The notes beneath the pieces were generated by a model. That model saw nothing but the letters and a program-made list of their open reading frames with translations, made no database searches and was not told where the DNA came from. This document shows positions 1 to 6,908 of a DNA stretch of 12,206 nucleotides, piece after piece (position 1 is the stretch's first letter; each line of letters begins with the position of its first letter). A program made the position numbers and the translations under genes. The stretch lies in contig CAZKPD010000072.1 in NCBI GenBank assembly GCA_964554585.1, positions 1-12,206 of the forward strand, read 5' to 3'. This DNA is from Perlabentimonas sp964554585 (GTDB lineage Bacteria > Bacteroidota > Bacteroidia > Bacteroidales > Tenuifilaceae).

Positions 1-1024
1 CAAGATGGATGATGTCAATTTTCTTTTTGCGAGCGTAGAGTTCAGGAATGCTGTTGGTTTCAAAACCTGTCGCAATAACGGTTACGTTTAGGTTTTCTCC
101 CAATCGCTCATCGGTGCCGTTACCCCAGATGAGGTCGGCATCATCACCGGCAGCTTTTTGAACATAATCGGTTATCTGACCAATTTCGTCCATGGTAATC
201 TCATTTGCACCCGAGGTTACGTTGAGTAGTATGTTACGAGCACCGGAAATATCATAGTTGTTGAGCAATGGGGATGACAGCGCCTTTTCTACGGCAATTA
301 GTGCTCGGTCCTCGCCCGAGGCCATGGCAGATCCCATAATGGCAACGCCACTGTTGGCCATCACCGTTTCCACATCGGCAAAGTCCACGTTAATATAGCC
401 ATGAACAGTAATTATCTCGGCGATACCCTTGGCAGCGGTAGCTAGCACATCGTCGGCCCGTGCAAATGCTTCGGAGAGCTTCAGGTCTCCGTAGATCTCC
501 CTAATCTTTTCGTTGTTTATCACTAACAGGGAATCCACGTGTTGTTCCAATTTCTCAATCCCTTCAATGGCTTGCTCAATTCTCCTTTTTCCCTCATTGC
601 GGAATGGAATGGTAACAATGGCGACGGTAAGAATACCCATCTCTTTGGCCGCTTTAGCAATGATTGGTGCAGCACCAGTTCCGGTTCCGCCCCCCATGCC
701 TGCGGTAATAAATACCATTTTGGTACCATCGCTAAGGGCTTCTTCTACATTCTTAATATTCTCTATAGCTGCTTGCTCGCCAATTTCGGGTTTGTTGCCG
801 GCCCCACGCCCTTCGGTAAGCGATGAACCCAGCTGAATTTTTATGCTAACAGGGCTATTCTCTATAGCTTGGGCATCGGTATTACATACCACAAAATCCA
901 CATCTTTAATTCCCTGTTTAAACATATGGTTTATGGCGTTTCCGCCGCCACCACCCACGCCAATCACCTTGATGATGGACTTATTTAATATGGGTAGATC
1001 AAAAGGAATTAGCTCTTCACTCAT
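1..1024 (-). CDS. ftsZ: Cell division protein FtsZ, 5' part (C-terminus beyond window)
   Basis: FtsZ is the tubulin-like GTPase that polymerises into the cytokinetic ring and places septal wall synthesis. The reading frame opens at ATG 1024 (MSEELIPFDL) and stays open for 341 codons to the window edge, so the end of the gene is missing. Visible motifs are the N-terminal nucleotide loop GVGGGGGNA (residues 22-30), the tubulin signature GGGTGTG (111-117), FRNEGKRR (141-148), and the T7 synergy loop NVDFAD (212-217) that completes the GTPase site of the next subunit. The GTPase and C-terminal core domains appear essentially complete. The variable linker and the C-terminal peptide that binds FtsA lie outside the window. 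It is the last gene of the visible cluster, 64 nt after ftsA, with no Shine-Dalgarno sequence before its ATG. Identity is unambiguous. Confidence 0.98.
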   Translation of the reverse strand, partial: MSEELIPFDLPILNKSIIKVIGVGGGGGNAINHMFKQGIKDVDFVVCNTDAQAIENSPVSIKIQLGSSLTEGRGAGNKPEIGEQAAIENIKNVEEALSDGTKMVFITAGMGGGTGTGAAPIIAKAAKEMGILTVAIVTIPFRNEGKRRIEQAIEGIEKLEQHVDSLLVINNEKIREIYGDLKLSEAFARADDVLATAAKGIAEIITVHGYINVDFADVETVMANSGVAIMGSAMASGEDRALIAVEKALSSPLLNNYDISGARNILLNVTSGANEITMDEIGQITDYVQKAAGDDADLIWGNGTDERLGENLNVTVIATGFETNSIPELYARKKKIDIIHL

Positions 1025-1088
1025 GGCTTTTCGTATTGTAAATTAATAATTGCTCTTTTGCAGTGTAGTAACAGCTTTGCACAAAATG
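1025..1088 (-). other. ftsA-ftsZ spacer, longest intergenic gap in the window
   Basis: This 64-nt, AT-rich spacer separates the ftsA stop (TAG, 1089-1091) from the ftsZ ATG. It holds a loose direct repeat (TGCAAAG and TGCAAAAG) but no clear hairpin, no Shine-Dalgarno sequence, and no good match to the Bacteroidota promoter consensus TAnnTTTG. Its length relative to the other gaps makes it the likeliest place for a separate ftsZ promoter or mRNA processing site, but that is inference from spacing only. Confidence 0.35.
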
Positions 1089-2429
1089 CTACATCTCTGC
1101 ATCGTTCTCTTCAAACAGATCCGAAACGGTTGACATTAGCCTTTGCATGATACTGTTTGTTCTTACCTTTTTCGACTTCTGCTTATTTTCAGTAATGAGT
1201 TTGGGATCGGCTTGTTCTTTTTCTTCCTGATGAGTAGGAGTATCATCCGATTCCATATACTCAAGACCTTTAATGATAAGCCCTATTCCGGTGGACATTT
1301 CGGGTATATTAATAGACTCTGCCGAGTCAGCCGAAAGGTGTTCGTTGGGGAAGCCTATGCGTACATCGTATCCGGTATTAAACTTAACCAGCTGCGATAG
1401 GTGTCGTAGTTTTGCACCGCCTCCGGTTAACACAATACCCGCATTCAGCTTATCGGCATAACCCGAGTTCTCAATTTCGAAGTTTACAAAGCCCAAAATT
1501 TCTTCTATCCTGCTTTGGATGATGTAGGCTAAACTTTTGAAAGAGATTTCTTTTGGATCCCTTCCGCTAATGCCCGGAATGGTTACAACCTTGTCGTCAG
1601 GGGCAATATCCCCTAAAGCAGAACCATATTGAACCTTAAGCTGTTCGGCTTGTCGTTTTAGGATGGCGCAGCCCTCTTTAATGTCATGGGTAATTATCTC
1701 GCCACCAAATGGGATAACCGCTGTATGCCTAACAATTCCATCGTAAAAGATAGCCAAGTCGGTCGTTCCGCCACCAATATCAAGCAGCACTACCCCTGCC
1801 TCCTTCTCATCTTCGGTTAACACGGCTTCTGCCGATGCAAGTGGCTCCAGGATTAGATCCTTTACCGAAAGTTTAAGTCGGTTAACACATTTCTCAATGT
1901 TCTTGGCAGAGTGAGTTTGGCCAATTACCAGATGAAAATTTGCGGAGAGCTTTTTTCCGGCAACCCCAATGGGGTTTTTAATCCCCGTTTCATTATCTAC
2001 AATGAAGCTCTGGGGAAGGGCATGGAGGATCTCTTCTCCGGGTTCGAGCGCAATCTTATAGGTATCCTGGATTAGCGCATCCACATTTTCCGGTGATATA
2101 ATCTCTTCGTCGTCCCTAAGGGTTATCCCGTTACTGGTTTTTAGCGTTTTGATGTGCTGTCCTGCAATGCCTACAAAAACATCGCGAAGCTCAATTTCTG
2201 TTTTTTGCCGAACCTGTTCTACAGTTCTCTGGATAGAGGCTACGGTCTCTTCGATGTTGTGTACAATCCCACGCCGAATTCCGGATGTAGTGGTTGAACC
2301 ATAAGCAACAATATGAATCTTATTGTTGTCGTTTTTCTTGCCAATTAGGGTAACAATCTTGGTTGTTCCAAGGTCTATGGCAGCAACATATTCGTTTTTG
2401 TGTGGCATGGCGGTTATCTTTTTGTGCAT
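1089..2429 (-). CDS. ftsA: Cell division protein FtsA (actin-like FtsZ membrane anchor)
   Basis: FtsA is an actin/HSP70-fold ATP-binding protein that tethers FtsZ filaments to the inner membrane and signals to the septal synthases. The 446-residue frame shows phosphate 1 motif AIDLGTTKI (16-25), phosphate 2 motif LLDIGGGTTDLAIF (215-228) and the adenosine motif GIVLTGGGAKL (331-341). A charged linker (about 391-424) leads to a C-terminal amphipathic segment, SIMQRLMSTVSDLFEE (426-441), the expected membrane-targeting helix. Start choice is uncertain. ATG 2429 overlaps the ftsQ stop by 16 nt; the in-frame ATG 2408 (MPHKNEYV) leaves a 5-nt gap and still precedes the first motif. Neither has a Shine-Dalgarno sequence, so the longer frame is given. 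It sits between ftsQ and ftsZ, the usual order. Confidence 0.97.
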   Translation of the reverse strand: MHKKITAMPHKNEYVAAIDLGTTKIVTLIGKKNDNNKIHIVAYGSTTTSGIRRGIVHNIEETVASIQRTVEQVRQKTEIELRDVFVGIAGQHIKTLKTSNGITLRDDEEIISPENVDALIQDTYKIALEPGEEILHALPQSFIVDNETGIKNPIGVAGKKLSANFHLVIGQTHSAKNIEKCVNRLKLSVKDLILEPLASAEAVLTEDEKEAGVVLLDIGGGTTDLAIFYDGIVRHTAVIPFGGEIITHDIKEGCAILKRQAEQLKVQYGSALGDIAPDDKVVTIPGISGRDPKEISFKSLAYIIQSRIEEILGFVNFEIENSGYADKLNAGIVLTGGGAKLRHLSQLVKFNTGYDVRIGFPNEHLSADSAESINIPEMSTGIGLIIKGLEYMESDDTPTHQEEKEQADPKLITENKQKSKKVRTNSIMQRLMSTVSDLFEENDAEM

Positions 2430-3214
2430 ACTATTTGATTTCGGTACTTTAGGTTAATCTGTTGGTATTTGTTCCAACCCTCCTGGGGCAGGGCTTTTTG
2501 GTAAAAAAGTTTTAGGTTTTCTAGCTTGGTTTGGTAATCATCGAGGTTCCCTAGCAGTATGGTGTGGCTTCCTACCCTTGGGATTAGCTCAATATTCTCC
2601 GGATTATTAACGTAAATCTGGGTTATTTGTGATGACCAAAACTTGTCGGAATGAATGAATTTTACAAAGTTGAATAGCTGTGAAATTAGCGGTTCGGCGT
2701 TACTCTCATTGGTTGTCCACGAGCTTATTCTAGCGTCGGATCTTTCTATATAAGGTGCGTCAATATTCCCATTTAAAACCAAAACGTGTGAGGTGAACTT
2801 GTTCGATAGCGGTAAAATGTACCCTTCGTGGTCAATATAATAGCCTTGCCCATTTCGGTTGATTACTCGAACAATGGGTTTTCGCTGATCAATCATAATG
2901 GCCAGCTTGCCATTATCCATTTTATAGGCATTAACATTTTTAACCGCATGTAAGCTTTTTAGGTTCTCTTCAATGGCCAACGTATTGATTAGGTGTAGGG
3001 GTATCCCTATCAGGTTCGAGTGCTGTTTTTCAATCGTTGCAAGCACATCTGAACGGGTAATAAAAGCGTTTTGCAGGCTGTCTTCAATCATCACTTCAAT
3101 GGATGAGCATACCAGCTGCTCGGCTCTTTTGCTTACAAAAGAGAGGGAAACTGCCAGATAGGTGATTATTGCCGCCCACTTCACAAAGAAGAGCGTAATC
3201 TTTTTAGTCTTCAT
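2414..3214 (-). CDS. ftsQ: Cell division protein FtsQ/DivIB
   Basis: FtsQ is a bitopic inner-membrane divisome protein that recruits the FtsB/FtsL partners and connects the cytoplasmic ring to the periplasmic synthase. The 266-residue product from ATG 3214 has a short basic N-terminus (MKTKKIT), one membrane segment (about residues 5-28), then a periplasmic POTRA-like region (about 37-108, with the segment FITRSDVLATIEK) followed by the FtsQ beta domain. Sequence identity across this family is low, so the call rests on topology and on position between murC and ftsA. A longer reading would start at TTG 3247 and another at ATG 3220. ATG 3214 is preferred because an AGGAGG site lies exactly 7 nt upstream, whereas it is only 1 nt from ATG 3220. 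The start overlaps the murC 3' end by 11 nt in another frame. Confidence 0.93.
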   Translation of the reverse strand: MKTKKITLFFVKWAAIITYLAVSLSFVSKRAEQLVCSSIEVMIEDSLQNAFITRSDVLATIEKQHSNLIGIPLHLINTLAIEENLKSLHAVKNVNAYKMDNGKLAIMIDQRKPIVRVINRNGQGYYIDHEGYILPLSNKFTSHVLVLNGNIDAPYIERSDARISSWTTNESNAEPLISQLFNFVKFIHSDKFWSSQITQIYVNNPENIELIPRVGSHTILLGNLDDYQTKLENLKLFYQKALPQEGWNKYQQINLKYRNQIVCTKR

Positions 3215-4604
3215 GGCCATCCCTCCTTTCTTTGAGCATCTGCTCAATGGGTTTTACCAGCGTGCTAATGTTGCCTGCTCCCATGGTGAGCAACACCTCT
3301 AAATCCATCCCTTTGAGTTGGTCTACGGTATTCTCAAGTGAGCATAGCCTTTTAAAACCGATGTTGGTTCGTTCGAGTAAGCCGCTAGAGGTAATTCCCG
3401 GGATTGGTTTTTCCCTAGCCGGGTAGATGTCTAATAGGATAAGCTCGTCCAGTAGGCTTAGGCTTGCGGCAAACTCATCCATAAAATTTTTAGTGCGAGA
3501 GTATAGGTGCGGCTGAAATATGCCGATTATTTTCCTGTGCGGAAAAATCTCACGGGTTGAGGTTATACAGGCTTTTAGCTCTTCGGGATGATGTGCGTAA
3601 TCGTCAATATAGATGGTATTTTTCGATTTGAAACGGAGATCGACTCGTCGCTCAACACCCGCAAATGTTTTTAGGCCGTTCCTAAGCTGTGCTTCGTCAA
3701 TATGCCAAGCTAGTGCGGCAGCAGAGGCCGCAACGGCATTCTCCACATTAAACTTTCCGGGGATACCCAGTTCCAAACCCTCAATGGATCCGTTGGGCGT
3801 GTGAAGGGTAAAGGTGGCAATCCCTTCCGACAGCTCAAGATCCGACACGTAAAAGTCTGCTTTTTGATCGACAGAGTAGGTGAATACGTTAATGCCCGGA
3901 AAGTCTTTAGCCAAGTGCTCAAGCCCTTTCTTGATCACCAACGTCCCGTTGGGTTTAATCTGAGAGATAAAAGTGACAAAAGCCTCTAGCACCTGACTTT
4001 TTGTGCTATACACATCCAAATGGTCGGCATCAACCGATGTGATAATGGCCAGCTCAGGATTTAGGTAATGAAAACTCCTGTCATACTCGTCAGCCTCAAC
4101 GGCTAAACGCTTACTATTGCTAATCAGCAAATTGCTCTTGATATTTTTGGATATTCCGCCCAAAAATGCGTTGCAACCCTGCGGCGTACCGTTCAGCATA
4201 TGTGCCAAAAGGGTAGTGGTGCTCGTTTTACCGTGAGTACCAGCCACTGCAGCAGTAGAATAATCGGTTGAAATTAGACCAAGGGTTTGAGCCCTTTTGA
4301 TGATGGTAAATTGTTTTTGAATGAGGTAGTTCAACTCCCTATGGTCGTGAGGAATAGCAGGAGTATAAATTACAAGGCTATCCTTAGGATTATCGGTAAT
4401 CCGTTTAGGAATTTCCTCTACGCCATCCGTAAAATGGATCTCCATCCCTTCAGCTTGTAAGGCTTGGGTTAGTGGAGTTGGGGTGCTGTCATATCCGGCA
4501 ACATACAACCCGTTATGGTTAAAATAGCGCGCTAAGGCGCTCATGCCAATGCCGCCAATGCCAATGAGGTAAACGCTCTTTATATGTTTCAGGTTAATCT
4601 CCAT
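3204..4604 (-). CDS. murC: UDP-N-acetylmuramate--L-alanine ligase MurC
   Basis: MurC is the first cytoplasmic Mur ligase. It uses ATP to join L-alanine to UDP-MurNAc. The 466-residue protein has the standard three domains. The N-terminal Rossmann-type domain carries GIGGIGMSALA (15-25) for UDP-MurNAc. The central ATPase has the P-loop AGTHGKTSTT (121-130), EADEYDRSF (170-178), VDADHLDVY (191-199) and GKFNVENA (283-290). The C-terminal domain has GVERR (316-320), DDYAHHPEE (334-342), FQPHLYSR (363-370) and MGAGN (441-445). DDYAHHP and the N-terminal GIGGIGMS distinguish it from MurD, MurE and MurF. The length is typical. Translation starts at ATG 4604, 43 nt after murG. Its 3' end carries the ftsQ ribosome site and overlaps the ftsQ start. 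No ddl gene follows it, unlike in enterobacteria. Confidence 0.98.
   Translation of the reverse strand: MEINLKHIKSVYLIGIGGIGMSALARYFNHNGLYVAGYDSTPTPLTQALQAEGMEIHFTDGVEEIPKRITDNPKDSLVIYTPAIPHDHRELNYLIQKQFTIIKRAQTLGLISTDYSTAAVAGTHGKTSTTTLLAHMLNGTPQGCNAFLGGISKNIKSNLLISNSKRLAVEADEYDRSFHYLNPELAIITSVDADHLDVYSTKSQVLEAFVTFISQIKPNGTLVIKKGLEHLAKDFPGINVFTYSVDQKADFYVSDLELSEGIATFTLHTPNGSIEGLELGIPGKFNVENAVAASAAALAWHIDEAQLRNGLKTFAGVERRVDLRFKSKNTIYIDDYAHHPEELKACITSTREIFPHRKIIGIFQPHLYSRTKNFMDEFAASLSLLDELILLDIYPAREKPIPGITSSGLLERTNIGFKRLCSLENTVDQLKGMDLEVLLTMGAGNISTLVKPIEQMLKERRDGHED
3222..3227 (-). promoter_or_regulatory. Strong Shine-Dalgarno site of ftsQ inside murC
   Basis: On the minus strand this reads AGGAGG within AAAGGAGGG, a near-complete complement of the 16S rRNA 3' tail, 7 nt before ATG 3214. 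It falls inside the last codons of murC (K-E-R-R-D). It decides the ftsQ start. Such sites are uncommon in Bacteroidota, whose ribosomes mostly ignore them. Confidence 0.75.
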
Positions 4605-4647
4605 TCCCTATCGTTACTCAATATTCATACGTTACGTTTATTTCTGT
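4605..4647 (-). other. murG-murC spacer
   Basis: These 43 nt separate the murG stop (TGA) from the murC ATG. The spacer is AT-rich and contains a short ACGTAACGT motif. A GGGA run sits directly against the start codon, too close to act as a normal ribosome site. No hairpin or promoter match was recognised. Confidence 0.4.
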
Positions 4648-5757
4648 TCACTCTTTTACCAATTGGAGTACCCTTTTGGCAATCTCCTGGTCTGCATCGG
4701 GCAAGGCCATTGCGCTAATTTTTTGTTCCAGTTCACTCGTTTTTTGCTCATCTTGTAGCAGTAAAATGGCCGTTTCAACCAGCTTTTCAGGCGCATCTTT
4801 ATCCTTAACCATTACGGCCGCATTGCGGTTGGCCAGCGCCAGTGCATTCTTAGTTTGATGATCCTCTGCTACATTTGGAGAGGGCACCAGAATGCAGGGT
4901 TTGGCTACTACACAAAGCTCCGATATGGTTCCTGCGCCAGCTCTTGAAATAACGATATTGGCTGCCGCATAGGCATAATCCATCCGATTGATAAAATCGA
5001 ATACTTGGATGTTGTTCCCTTTTTTTTGTGCTAGGTGCTGGGTTATCTCTTGGTGATACAGCTTACCCGTTTGCCAGATAAGGGTTGTATTATCTAAATC
5101 CATTATCTTATCAACACCGGCTAAAATGCTGTCGTTGATGGTTCGTGCGCCAAGGCTTCCTCCAACGACCAGTATTACTTTGTGATTTGCAGGGATGTTA
5201 AAGAATGCGAAAGCCTCCTCTTTCAGCTCATGCACATGGGTTAATCCCTTGCGAATGGGATTACCTGTGATTACAATTTTCTCTTTCGGGAAATATTGCT
5301 CCATCCCCTCGTAGGCAACACAGATACTGTTGGCCTTTTGTGCCAAAAGCTTATTGGTTACCCCTGCATATGAGTTCTGCTCTTGGAGCAGGGTTGGTAC
5401 TCCCATGCGCTGTGCTACTTTTAGAATTGGACCGCTGGCATAGCCACCCACACCAACAGCCACATGCGGTTTAAACTCTTTTACGATGCGTTTGGCCAAG
5501 GCCATACTCCTGAGCAACTTAAAGGGAAAAGCCAGGTTTCGAAGGGTGAGCTTACGATGGAAACCAACCACCGGCAAGGCTTTTATGTTATATCCGGCAG
5601 CCGGAACCTTTTCCATCTCCATTTTTCCCTCGGCTCCAACAAAAAGGATTTGGGTATCCGGAGCAATCTCTTTTATGGCATTGGCTATAGAGAGTGCCGG
5701 AAAAATGTGGCCACCGGTGCCACCACCGCTAATTATTATCCTGTGGGTCTTCACCAT
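4648..5757 (-). CDS. murG: Lipid II synthase MurG (UDP-GlcNAc:lipid I GlcNAc transferase)
   Basis: MurG is a peripheral inner-membrane glycosyltransferase of the GT-B fold (family GT28). It adds GlcNAc to lipid I, making lipid II on the cytoplasmic face. The 369-residue protein shows the N-terminal G-loop SGGGTGGHIFPA (10-21), GVGGYASGP (102-110), LLQEQNSYAG (123-132) and GNPIR (165-169). The C-terminal donor domain has VVGGSLGARTIND (197-209), SRAGAGTISEL (271-281) and EDHQTKNA (298-305), all classic MurG signatures. The start is ATG 5757, with AGGAGG 9 nt upstream. A TTG one codon earlier (5760) is possible, at 6-nt spacing, and would add a single residue. The start lies inside the 3' end of ftsW (29-nt overlap, different frame), suggesting translational coupling with the lipid II polymerase. 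Confidence 0.98.
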   Translation of the reverse strand: MVKTHRIIISGGGTGGHIFPALSIANAIKEIAPDTQILFVGAEGKMEMEKVPAAGYNIKALPVVGFHRKLTLRNLAFPFKLLRSMALAKRIVKEFKPHVAVGVGGYASGPILKVAQRMGVPTLLQEQNSYAGVTNKLLAQKANSICVAYEGMEQYFPKEKIVITGNPIRKGLTHVHELKEEAFAFFNIPANHKVILVVGGSLGARTINDSILAGVDKIMDLDNTTLIWQTGKLYHQEITQHLAQKKGNNIQVFDFINRMDYAYAAANIVISRAGAGTISELCVVAKPCILVPSPNVAEDHQTKNALALANRNAAVMVKDKDAPEKLVETAILLLQDEQKTSELEQKISAMALPDADQEIAKRVLQLVKE

Positions 5758-6892
5758 CAAATAGTTCCTCCTTATTTTGGCTTCGGCTCACGCTAAGTAT
5801 AATGCCGAATGATGCACTAGAAAACAGAATAGATGTACCTCCCATACTGACCAATGGGAGTGGTTGCCCAGTAACGGGAATCAGGTTTACGGCAACAGCC
5901 ATGTTGACCAACGCCTGGAATACTACCAGCAGGGTTAATCCCATTACCAGAAATGCGGGGAAGGTCCTGCGGGCTTTTTTAACGATTATGCCTGCCCTAA
6001 ACAGCAAAACCATATAAAGTGCAAGCACTATCAGTCCGCCAATAAGCCCATATTCTTCAATAATTATGGCATATATAAAATCGCTGTAGGGATGTGGCAG
6101 CATATTTCGCTGGGTGCTGTTGCCCGGCCCTTTGCCCACCATTCCTCCTGTGGCAATAGCAATTTTCGATTGTGTGGCCTGATAATTTTCGCCCTGCTCA
6201 TCCGATCTGAAATTCTCAATCCTATTTTTCCAGGTTTGCACACGGTTTAGCGTTGTGGTGTTTTGTGCCACAAAAAAGAATATAACCAAAAGGACTACTC
6301 CAAGTGCACTAAATCCAAACAGATGCTTAGGACTAACCCTGCCTAAAAAGAGCATAATCCAGCTAACAATGGCCAGCATTACTGCTGTAGAGAAGTTGGC
6401 AGGTAAAATGAGCAGTGTAACAAGGGCAATGGGCACTATCAGCGGAAGAAATGTTTTTTTCAAATCATTTAGCTCATTCTGTTTTAGTGATAATACCCGA
6501 GCGATATAGATGATTAGCGCTAGCTTGGCAAAGTCTGATGTTTGGATGGTAACTCCCAGTCCCGGAATCTCCAGCCATCGGGCTGCTTGGTTGATGTTTG
6601 TCCCAAAAAGCAGGGTTACCAGCAAAAGAGGGATAGCCACGTAGATTAGGAGTGGAGCAATAGGCGAATAGACTTTATAAGGGATAAGGTGAACCAAAAA
6701 GATGATGACCAACCCGATGGCTAAAAACCCGAACTGCTTTAAAAAGTAGTAGGTGGTGTTTCCGCCCTGATATCGGTAGGCTAGCGATCCGGTTGAACTA
6801 TATACGGCAAGCAGTGATACCACTGATAGCAGTACAATAATCAGCCAGATTACTCGGTCTCCCTTAAAATATCGTTTTAAAAAGCCTTCCAT
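5729..6892 (-). CDS. ftsW: Septal peptidoglycan polymerase FtsW (SEDS family)
   Basis: FtsW is the SEDS-family membrane glycosyltransferase that polymerises lipid II into septal glycan, working in complex with the class B PBP FtsI. The 387-residue protein is strongly hydrophobic, with about ten membrane segments starting near residue 14. Family features are NQAARWL (101-107), the QTSDFAKLAL segment (117-126, counterpart of the usual QPSE-x-x-K motif), ATGGMVGKGPGNS (247-259), and the large extracellular loop ending HPYSDFIYAI. In this loop D271 matches the catalytic aspartate known from FtsW/RodA. NLIPVTGQPLPLVSMGGTS (336-354) follows near the end. Position between murD and murG supports FtsW rather than RodA. 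The start is ATG 6892, 16 nt after murD; a GAAGGA run abuts the ATG too closely to be a normal ribosome site. The charged cytoplasmic tail encodes the murG ribosome site. Confidence 0.96.
   Translation of the reverse strand: MEGFLKRYFKGDRVIWLIIVLLSVVSLLAVYSSTGSLAYRYQGGNTTYYFLKQFGFLAIGLVIIFLVHLIPYKVYSPIAPLLIYVAIPLLLVTLLFGTNINQAARWLEIPGLGVTIQTSDFAKLALIIYIARVLSLKQNELNDLKKTFLPLIVPIALVTLLILPANFSTAVMLAIVSWIMLFLGRVSPKHLFGFSALGVVLLVIFFFVAQNTTTLNRVQTWKNRIENFRSDEQGENYQATQSKIAIATGGMVGKGPGNSTQRNMLPHPYSDFIYAIIIEEYGLIGGLIVLALYMVLLFRAGIIVKKARRTFPAFLVMGLTLLVVFQALVNMAVAVNLIPVTGQPLPLVSMGGTSILFSSASFGIILSVSRSQNKEELFDGEDPQDNN
5767..5772 (-). promoter_or_regulatory. Strong Shine-Dalgarno site of murG inside ftsW
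   Basis: The minus strand reads AGGAGG within ATAAGGAGGAA, 9 nt before the murG ATG at 5757. It overlaps ftsW codons for N-K-E-E near the C-terminus. Together with the ftsQ site it is one of only two clear Shine-Dalgarno sequences among the nine visible gene starts. Confidence 0.75.
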
Positions 6893-6908
6893 TCCTTCAC
6901 ATTAGTAT

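Noticed and set aside
513..836. 107-codon plus-strand frame rich in Pro and Ala
   Set aside because: It is the complement of the conserved ftsZ GTPase region. The Pro/Ala/Val-rich run comes from the antisense of the glycine-rich GGGTGTG loop.
4605..4647. ACGTAACGT motif as a possible operator before murC
   Set aside because: It is short, present once, imperfectly symmetric, and matches no regulator site I know in this context.
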